A model generated the notes under the pieces. That model had not been told where the DNA came from. It saw only the letters and a list, made by a program, of their open reading frames with translations, and ran no database searches. This document shows positions 7,054 through 11,409 of a stretch of DNA of 11,409 bases, one piece after another; position 1 is the first letter of the stretch; each line of letters opens with the position of its first letter. This DNA is from Bacteroidales bacterium (GTDB lineage Bacteria > Bacteroidota > Bacteroidia > Bacteroidales > UBA932), in the NCBI GenBank assembly GCA_017461285.1, contig JAFTYS010000100.1, forward strand, positions 1 through 11,409, read 5' to 3'. Both the position numbers and the translations under genes were made by a program.

Positions 7054-8532
7054 ATGAAGGACTTTAGGACATACATTCTTGAGTTGTGCGAGAAAAAGGA
7101 AGGGACGGAAGTTGAGTTCAAATCTGCAAAAGGAGGTTTCCCAGGGAGTTTTTGGGAAACTTATTCGGCATTTGCTAATACTCGAGGTGGAGTCATTGTG
7201 CTCGGAGTTTCAGAAAAGAATGGAATCTTTACTCCTGACGGCTTGACAGAGGAACAGGTTAGCAAGTATAAGAAAGCTTTTACGGACTGCGCCCATAATA
7301 AGGGGAAGGTCAGTTGTAGCCTTCTTATGGAAAGAGATGTGATTGATGGCGATTGTGATGGAAATAAAGTGATAGTATTTGTAATCCCTCGTGCATCATA
7401 CGACATGAGACCGGTTTACATAAATGGTAATCCGAATAATACATATAGGCGTGATCATGAGGGTGATTATATCTGTACCCAGGCAGAAATAAGCAGAATG
7501 TATGCGGACGCTGATATTCTGACCCATCCAGTTGACGGAAGGATTCTGAAGAATTATTCTCTGGCATCCGATTTTGATGATACTACAATCCGTCAATATC
7601 GTCAGCTGTTTGCATTAAGGCATGAAGGACATCCATGGAATGATCTGGATGATATGGAATTCCTGAAAAGGATAGAAGGCTATAAAGTGGATAGGGAGAC
7701 AGGTGAGGAAGGCTTTACCCTTGCTGCGCTCTTGATGTTTGGAAATGAACTGGCAATCAGGGATGCCGTACCTCATTACTTTGTTGACTATAGGGAGAAA
7801 CTCAGCAACGATCCAAGAATAAGATATACTGATAGGGTTTATCCGGATGGTACTTGGGTACCTAATATATTTCAGTTTTATTCCAGGGTTTATCCAAAGT
7901 TGTCTCAAGCCTTGCCGACTCCTTTCAAACTGGTTGGAGATGTGAGACAGGATGAAACTCTCGCTCACGAGGCCTTGCGAGAAGCATTTTGTAATTGTTT
8001 GATACATTGTCAGTATAGAATGTTGGAAGGTGTCGTTATAGAACGATATCAGGATAGACTGTATTTTTCTAATCCGGGAACAATGTTGATTTCTCCTGAA
8101 GATTTCCTGGAGGGAGGGCATAGCATATGTAGAAATGGAATTCTTCAGAAGATGTTCATTGCTATCGGACGTGGTGAACATATGGGAAGTGGCGCTGATA
8201 CAATCAACAAAGGTTGGGAGACAAATGATTGGCCGGATCTTGAAATCAAGGAGCATTTTGGAAAGAATGATGATAGGGTTGAGTTGACACTATGGTTGCA
8301 GAAAGGTTCGGTAGAAAGTAGGGTAGAAAGTAGGGTAAAAAGTAGGGTAGAAACGCGTGATAGAATTAAAAAAGAAATGAAAAATTTGCCATCAATTACC
8401 CTTAAAGAGATAGCAGATAAGTTGAATTTGTCGGTAAAAACAATTGAAAAGGCAGTCTCAAAAATGGTTTCAGATGGTGATGTTGTCCACGATGGTCCAC
8501 GCAAGGGAGGAGTCTGGAAAGTATTGAAGTAA
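7054..8532 (+). CDS. AlbA_2 domain ATP-binding protein with winged-helix C-terminus
   Basis: A 492-residue protein of the family often annotated as putative RecG-like or Schlafen/AlbA_2 transcriptional regulator. Domain order: AlbA_2 DNA/RNA-binding domain at about 14-125 (EGTEVEFKSAKG, then FANTRGGVIVLGV); a linker to about 290; a GHKL-type ATPase domain (HATPase_c_4) at about 300-410. The ATPase shows an N-box-like EALREAFCNCLIH (N314), a SNPG turn (339-342) and a glycine-rich lid GRGEHMGSGADTI. Next comes a VESR repeat linker (420-435), and finally a winged helix at about 447-490 (TLKEIADKLNLSVKTIEKAVSKM). Members occur widely as cargo in mobile or defence-rich regions; their exact function is poorly defined. 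The gene looks more A/T-rich than the hydrolase cluster, fitting acquisition. It has its own -7 box upstream and a terminator downstream, so it is probably monocistronic. Cytoplasmic regulator is the best reading. Confidence 0.88.
   Translation: MKDFRTYILELCEKKEGTEVEFKSAKGGFPGSFWETYSAFANTRGGVIVLGVSEKNGIFTPDGLTEEQVSKYKKAFTDCAHNKGKVSCSLLMERDVIDGDCDGNKVIVFVIPRASYDMRPVYINGNPNNTYRRDHEGDYICTQAEISRMYADADILTHPVDGRILKNYSLASDFDDTTIRQYRQLFALRHEGHPWNDLDDMEFLKRIEGYKVDRETGEEGFTLAALLMFGNELAIRDAVPHYFVDYREKLSNDPRIRYTDRVYPDGTWVPNIFQFYSRVYPKLSQALPTPFKLVGDVRQDETLAHEALREAFCNCLIHCQYRMLEGVVIERYQDRLYFSNPGTMLISPEDFLEGGHSICRNGILQKMFIAIGRGEHMGSGADTINKGWETNDWPDLEIKEHFGKNDDRVELTLWLQKGSVESRVESRVKSRVETRDRIKKEMKNLPSITLKEIADKLNLSVKTIEKAVSKMVSDGDVVHDGPRKGGVWKVLK
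8311..8358 (+). repeat. In-frame 12-bp tandem repeat encoding V-[EK]-[ST]-R x4
   Basis: Four consecutive 12-base units: GTAGAAAGTAGG twice, then GTAAAAAGTAGG, then a diverged GTAGAAACGCGT. They encode VESR, VESR, VKSR and VETR between the ATPase and winged-helix domains. Copy-number change would alter linker length without breaking the frame. Confidence 0.9.
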
Positions 8533-8593
8533 ATGGTGCCTTTAAGGATTATTTGTAAATTTTGCCAATCAGATAAATAATACAGAACTTTAC

Positions 8594-8626
8594 GCTGTCA
8601 CCCGTCCGGGTGGCGGCATTCTTTTT
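8594..8626 (+). terminator. Rho-independent terminator after the AlbA_2 ATPase gene
   Basis: The stem at 8594-8604 pairs with 8607-8617, with the core CACCCG-TC-CGGGTG; the loop opens to four bases in practice. Two G-U pairs lie in the lower part. ATTCTTTTT follows. Located about 60 bases after the stop at 8532 and before the HTH gene. Confidence 0.65.
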
Positions 8627-8668
8627 ATCATAAGATCGTTGAGGCGTTGAATTTAAAGTGAGAGAGAA

Positions 8669-8971
8669 ATGACAGATCTTTTGACATTCATTGAGGCGAC
8701 TAAAGGTACGAGCCTCAAAATCGAAGTGACAAGCATGGAACTGCTGGAGTTCGCAGGTGCCCTAGTAGAACGGGCGGCATCAAAGGCAAGAGCGGAAATA
8801 GAGCGGCAGAGCGATGTCGAATACATTCTCAAGAAGGAGGCAATCGATCTTCTGGGAGTATGTGATGCGACCCTATGGCATTGGGCTCGTTCGGGCTATC
8901 TAGTCCCCGTTAAGCTCGGTCGGAGGGTCTTCTACCGTCGTACCGACATCCAGCGGCTCCTGAACCGTTGA
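8669..8971 (+). CDS. Excisionase-like helix-turn-helix DNA-binding protein
   Basis: A 100-residue protein. The first 50 residues form a probable helical segment (SMELLEFAGALVERAASKARAEIERQ), possibly for oligomerisation. Residues 53-99 form a MerR/excisionase-type winged HTH (HTH_17): LKKEAIDLLGVCDATLWHWARSGYLVPVKLGRRVFYRRTDIQRLL. The tryptophan-containing recognition helix and the K-[LI]-G-R-R-V-[FY] wing are typical. Proteins of this type are common in Bacteroidota integrative and mobilizable elements, where they act in excision or regulation. GAGAGA lies just before the ATG. Its position a short way downstream of a broken integrase supports an origin from the same element. It is followed by a strong hairpin. 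The DNA target is unknown; the GTGTCAC repeats to the right are a candidate, but only by proximity. Confidence 0.85.
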   Translation: MTDLLTFIEATKGTSLKIEVTSMELLEFAGALVERAASKARAEIERQSDVEYILKKEAIDLLGVCDATLWHWARSGYLVPVKLGRRVFYRRTDIQRLLNR

Positions 8972-8998
8972 TGCTTCTTTCAGCAAAAAGATGAAAAG

Positions 8999-9036
8999 GG
9001 AAAGGCTCAAGAATCCATCGCTTCTTGGGCCTTTCC
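8999..9036 (+). terminator. Strong 15-bp hairpin after the HTH gene, probable terminator
   Basis: GGAAAGGCTCAAGAA (8999-9013) pairs with TTCTTGGGCCTTTCC (9022-9036) with a single G-U pair and an 8-base loop. Only a weak T-rich tail (GGCGTTTA) follows on the plus strand. On the minus strand a T-rich stretch (CCTTTTCATCTTTTT) follows, so it may work better against leftward transcription. Confidence 0.55.
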
Positions 9037-9064
9037 GGCGTTTATCAGCAGCATACTATCCGTC

Positions 9065-9086
9065 ATGCCCGGCTCCGACCGGGCAT
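9065..9086. repeat. 8-bp G/C-rich hairpin
   Basis: ATGCCCGG (9065-9072) and CCGGGCAT (9079-9086) are perfectly complementary around a 6-base loop, 28 bases beyond the previous hairpin. Role unknown; possibly a second structural element of the same 3' region. Confidence 0.55.
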
Positions 9087-9173
9087 CTCCCTTCGAACCA
9101 AAAGCAAGATGTGCGTTCTTCAGACGAAGCCTTCCGAACTCCGATGCTTTCATCCTCTGAACTCGTAGAAAAT

Positions 9174-9494
9174 GTGTCACGTCTTAGATACATAGAGCAC
9201 ATATGCACATATATGTGTTTGTGCGTTAGCGTATGTGCATATTCATGTATTCGCATATTAACACATTAACACATTCGTGTGTTAACATACAAATATACTT
9301 TTATGTCATTATACATATATGCATTTATGCGTTTATAACCACATAAAATATAACGTATAATCTTAAAAAATATGCACCAAAACCCTTTCTGTCACTCTCT
9401 AAATGTGTCACATTCTTTAAGAAAATCGTGTCACAAAATCGGTCTGCGTTCCGAGGGGCGTTAGTCCAAATTGCAAGATGTGTGTACGTGACAC
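9174..9494. repeat. Repeated GTGTCAC sites (iteron-like)
   Basis: The 7-mer GTGTCAC occurs at 9174-9180, 9405-9411 and 9428-9434, and inverted as GTGACAC at 9488-9494. Each is preceded, in its own orientation, by a similar A/T-rich AAAT or ATTT(C) context. The shorter core TGTCA (or its complement) appears eight times between 9170 and 9525. Spacing is irregular (231, 23 and 60 bases). Likely binding sites for a replication, recombination or regulatory protein; no protein partner is shown. Confidence 0.6.
9258..9285. repeat. TTAACACA direct repeat plus inverted copy with TTCG loop
   Basis: TTAACACA is present twice in tandem (9258-9265, 9266-9273), followed by TTCG and then its reverse complement TGTGTTAA (9278-9285). 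The second copy and the inverted copy form an 8-bp hairpin capped by a TTCG tetraloop. It lies in the A/T-rich core of the gene-free region. Confidence 0.65.
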
Positions 9495-9499
9495 GAAAT

Positions 9500-9525
9500 G
9501 AGGATGACACTTCCATGTCATCCTC
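9500..9525. repeat. 10-bp inverted repeat containing TGACA/TGTCA
   Basis: GAGGATGACA (9500-9509) and TGTCATCCTC (9516-9525) are exact complements around a 6-base centre. No T-tract follows in either direction, so it looks more like an operator or a structural site than a terminator. The inner halves resemble the nearby GTGTCAC repeats. Confidence 0.55.
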
Positions 9526-9663
9526 TCGCAAAAGCCGTTCTGAAACGCTAATAACACTCTATTCAATATCTAATTATTCGCTTCTTGCTTGCTGATCATC
9601 GCCGCATAAAACTTCTTGTGCCAACGTATGTTTGTGGCAAGCTGAATCTATAATCGTTTTCCT

Positions 9664-10455
9664 TTACTCATTATCCTCTTCAAAATATCCTCTCTTCAGT
9701 TTGCTTCTAGACTTGATCGTCTGAGTCCTGCCGTAAAATGCCTTTCGTGAGTTTCGTTCCTGATCCCACATCGCTTTTGTTCCCTCTTCATCAGAGTCGT
9801 ACTGCAAAGCATTTCTGATTCCCATTGAATTGGCCACATAAATTGCATCTTGATTAGCTCCGATATATGTAAATACCCATCCTGCCTGATCGAGCCTGTC
9901 CACTAATGCTTTGATGCTGTCGCTGTTATATTCAGTCGATGCATTCTCCATACCGTCGGTGATGATAGTCACCAATACAAGTGTCTCTGCATCTGTCTCT
10001 TTTTCTATACGAGTACACATGTTGCCCATTACATCCCAGAGAGGCGTCATCCCATTAGGATTAAACTTATTTAATGTCATTTCCTCTACATCATTGATGT
10101 TGCGTGAACTATAGTGATGCACTACTCGCACATCGTTTTGTTTAGAAAATGTCACCATCGTCAGGAGGTGTTCCTGTTTCGGATTAGCGAGGTATGCTTC
10201 CTTGATTGTCTGGATGGTTTCGTTCACACCTCCAACAGATACCTTTTCGAGTCCGGACATTGACCCACTCTCATCAAGTATAATAAGGTTATGCACTCTT
10301 TTGATTGCAGCAGTGTCCGCTTCGGCAACAGTCGGGATTTCTGTTGTCTTGTTCTTTTCGCTGTGGCCTCTTACAGAAAGAAATACTGTAATACCTACAG
10401 CACAGATGGCTACGATGCAGCCAATGATGATTTTGAGATTTGCGTTCATGATCAT
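9664..10455 (-). CDS. Membrane-anchored von Willebrand factor A (vWA) domain protein
   Basis: A 263-residue protein. An N-terminal hydrophobic helix at about 8-27 (signal anchor) is followed by a short polar linker and a vWA domain from about 54 to 215. The metal-ion-dependent adhesion site is complete: D61-x-S63-x-S65 in DESGSM, T137 in NGMTPLWD, and D167 in ITDGMEN. vWA domains with an intact site bind a divalent metal and mediate protein-protein contacts; the partner here is unknown. The tail (about 220-263) is charged, ending in a basic then acidic stretch. Two in-frame ATGs lie close together (10455 and 10449); the first is used here but the second is equally possible. A -7 box is found 21-28 bases upstream. 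The protein stands alone on the minus strand, opposite its neighbours, so its context does not reveal a pathway. Confidence 0.87.
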   Translation of the reverse strand: MIMNANLKIIIGCIVAICAVGITVFLSVRGHSEKNKTTEIPTVAEADTAAIKRVHNLIILDESGSMSGLEKVSVGGVNETIQTIKEAYLANPKQEHLLTMVTFSKQNDVRVVHHYSSRNINDVEEMTLNKFNPNGMTPLWDVMGNMCTRIEKETDAETLVLVTIITDGMENASTEYNSDSIKALVDRLDQAGWVFTYIGANQDAIYVANSMGIRNALQYDSDEEGTKAMWDQERNSRKAFYGRTQTIKSRSKLKRGYFEEDNE

Positions 10456-10475
10456 TAAAAGTTTTGGTTACTGTG

Positions 10476-10483
10476 CAAATGTA
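10476..10483 (-). promoter_or_regulatory. -7 promoter box for the vWA gene
   Basis: The minus strand reads TACATTTG, an exact TAnnTTTG match, ending 21 bases before the ATG at 10455. No TTTG is present at the usual -33 distance. The implied 5' leader is short, about 15 bases. Confidence 0.45.
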
Positions 10484-10756
10484 GGGAGCAGTTACGAAGT
10501 GGAATTTCGCTGACGGTATAATTACTGTAGACCTCGTTGTGACGTGGCCTTTTAAGCTTAATCTCCTTGCAAAATCGAAAATATATTGCCACATTGCAAA
10601 TCATAAATAATTGATAATAAAGATGTTAATAATTTAAAAAAGATAATTATGCTAATAAATAAACAAGTCAGGTTAATGTTTGTAGAAGGTGATGAAAACG
10701 CATCTAATGGTATTTAAAATATATCAAGTAAGGCACTTATCGGAGATTGTATTAAT

Positions 10757-10951
10757 ATGCCGGTAATTGTACAGGTATCGGCAAGAATCCCTGCAACTTA
10801 CTATAATATTGTTTCTAGTATATATAGTGCTTTCAGTAAGGATGAGTCTGTTCAATTAAGAGATATTTATGTTGAACACTGCGTATTTGCCAGTGGAGAT
10901 AACATTAGTATGTTGTCATGTATATTAAAGGTGTCTAAAGACTTGGTTTGA
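10757..10951 (+). CDS. Small hypothetical ORF, possibly the 3' part of a broken gene
   Basis: Encodes 64 residues beginning MPVIVQVSARIPATYYNIV, with no family I recognise. There is no signal peptide or transmembrane helix; it looks like a small soluble alpha/beta protein. The same frame is open upstream to a TAA at 10715-10717, and before that from an ATG at 10649 for 22 codons (MLINKQVRLMFVEGDENASN...). One stop codon therefore separates two pieces that could have formed a protein of about 100 residues. No Shine-Dalgarno and no TAnnTTTG box precede either ATG. The stop codon overlaps the -33 element of the next gene's promoter. It could be a real small gene, a pseudogene or chance. Confidence 0.35.
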   Translation: MPVIVQVSARIPATYYNIVSSIYSAFSKDESVQLRDIYVEHCVFASGDNISMLSCILKVSKDLV

Positions 10952-10977
10952 AGTCTTACGTTTATTATTTAAATTTG
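10947..10977 (+). promoter_or_regulatory. Consensus Bacteroidota promoter upstream of the WYL-like regulator
   Basis: TTTG at 10947-10950, a 19-base spacer, and TAAATTTG at 10970-10977 fit the sigma-ABfr consensus TTTG-N19-21-TAnnTTTG exactly. The predicted start point is near 10984, giving a leader of about 45 bases before the ATG at 11028. Confidence 0.65.
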
Positions 10978-11003
10978 CGAAAATACATTTCGTGCCAATG
11001 CTG

Positions 11004-11011
11004 CACCTTTG
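11004..11011 (+). promoter_or_regulatory. Second possible -7 box close to the WYL-like regulator
   Basis: CACCTTTG, followed by C and an A-tract, differs from TAnnTTTG only at the first base and lies 16 bases before the ATG. There is no -33 TTTG at 19-21 bases. It may be an alternative start site or an autoregulation target. Confidence 0.3.
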
Positions 11012-11027
11012 CAAAAAAACAAATGAT

Positions 11028-11409
11028 ATGGCAGTAAATAAGAACGCAGTTATCAGATATATGTACCTTGATCAGATGCTATCTGACCGTCACCATTATT
11101 ATACACGTGCAGAACTTACTGACAAATGTAACGAGAGACTGCGCATGGACGGCTTTAGTGAAGTGACTAAAAGAACTATTGAGATGGACCTTATAGCCCT
11201 TCAGGATGCACCATTTTCAATGGATGTTATTGAGGATTCTGACACTGTTTCCGGAAAGCGTGTTATTAGATATGCAGACCAATCTCAATCGCTCTTTGCA
11301 AAACCGATGACTGCAGATGAGAAGCGCCTGTTGTCTGAAGTCTTGAATACTCTTGGCCAGTTCTCTGGCCTTGATAACTTCACATGGCTTGATGACTTGC
11401 AGACCAAAC
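11028..11409 (+). CDS. Probable WYL-domain family transcriptional regulator, N-terminal part (cut by window end)
   Basis: 127 codons are present and the frame is still open at the window edge. The protein begins MAVNKNAVIRYMYLDQMLSD. A winged HTH occupies about residues 5-65 (YYTRAELTDKCNERL, then VTKRTIEMDLIALQ), followed by the IRYADQSQSLF strand and TADEKRLLSEVLNTLGQF. This layout (N-terminal HTH, short strand with R-Y, then a helix starting at a DE dipeptide) is typical of Bacteroidota WYL regulators (about 300-350 residues), whose ligand-binding WYL domain would lie beyond the window. Such regulators often control neighbouring defence or stress genes; what this one controls cannot be seen. 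It has the best promoter in the window. The ATG at 11023 leads to an early stop and was rejected. Confidence 0.72.
   Translation, partial: MAVNKNAVIRYMYLDQMLSDRHHYYTRAELTDKCNERLRMDGFSEVTKRTIEMDLIALQDAPFSMDVIEDSDTVSGKRVIRYADQSQSLFAKPMTADEKRLLSEVLNTLGQFSGLDNFTWLDDLQTK

Larger units (their letters stand above)
8972..9663. other. 690-base gene-free region with hairpins and short repeats
   Basis: No credible gene on either strand. The left third holds two hairpins (8999-9036, 9065-9086). The centre (about 9180-9370) is strongly A/T-rich, with alternating ACAT/TGTG sequence including a 12-bp palindrome CACATATATGTG at 9206-9217. The right part holds most of the GTGTCAC sites and a 10-bp inverted repeat. 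Architecture of this sort is seen at origins, att or control regions of mobile elements; which one applies here cannot be told from sequence alone. Confidence 0.6.

Noticed and set aside
7615..8256. 213-codon frame on the minus strand inside the AlbA_2 ATPase gene
   Set aside because: Antisense to a multi-domain protein with recognisable motifs; its translation shows no family character.
8991..9269. 92-codon plus-strand frame after the HTH gene
   Set aside because: It runs straight through two hairpins and the A/T-rich repeats, and its end is the alternating Cys/Tyr/Ile pattern expected from translating ACAT/TGTG sequence.
9615..9641. Imperfect hairpin after the vWA gene as its terminator
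   Set aside because: The stem is short (5 bp, or 7 bp with a 2-base bulge) and the following T-rich stretch is weak.

Overview
The window looks like a chromosomal piece of a Bacteroidota bacterium, most likely an intestinal Bacteroidales. Several upstream regions carry the Bacteroidota -7 promoter element TAnnTTTG, one of them with a correctly spaced -33 TTTG. Most start codons have A/T-rich leaders without a Shine-Dalgarno, and the protein families (PA14-containing GH31 lipoprotein, paired secreted SGNH esterases, AlbA_2 ATPase, WYL regulator) fit this group.

Left part (1-6100), carbohydrate and envelope genes. A minus-strand three-gene operon reads from 4575 down to 43. It encodes a two-helix membrane protein of unknown function, a secreted protein with a three-helix C-terminus (start and stop overlap by one base), and a GH31 alpha-xylosidase-like lipoprotein 4 bases further on. 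A divergent secreted SGNH/GDSL hydrolase starts at 4671. The 95-base gap holds a 9-bp inverted repeat in which each arm is a TAnnTTTG box, one for each direction. The SGNH gene meets a second, paralogous SGNH gene on the other strand, and their stop codons overlap by 4 bases. A joint role in trimming plant side chains (xylosyl removal plus deacylation) is an inference from families and proximity.

Middle (6100-7005), a junction. A G/C-rich stretch contains short direct repeats and a 15-bp hairpin sharing a CCGGCGAC motif. It is followed by the C-terminal 64-77 residues of a tyrosine recombinase whose front part is missing. This looks like the edge of a decayed integrative element.

Right part (7005-11409), accessory DNA, visibly more A/T-rich. 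It holds an AlbA_2 / GHKL ATPase / winged-helix protein with an in-frame VESR tandem repeat, a terminator, and an excisionase-like HTH protein. A 690-base gene-free stretch follows, with hairpins and repeated GTGTCAC sites that could be a control or origin region. Then come a membrane-anchored von Willebrand factor A protein on the minus strand, a doubtful small ORF, a textbook Bacteroidota promoter, and the start of a WYL-family-like regulator cut by the window edge.

Nothing here is a proven new system. The best leads are the coupled membrane proteins in front of the GH31 gene, the palindromic back-to-back promoter, and the GTGTCAC repeat region.
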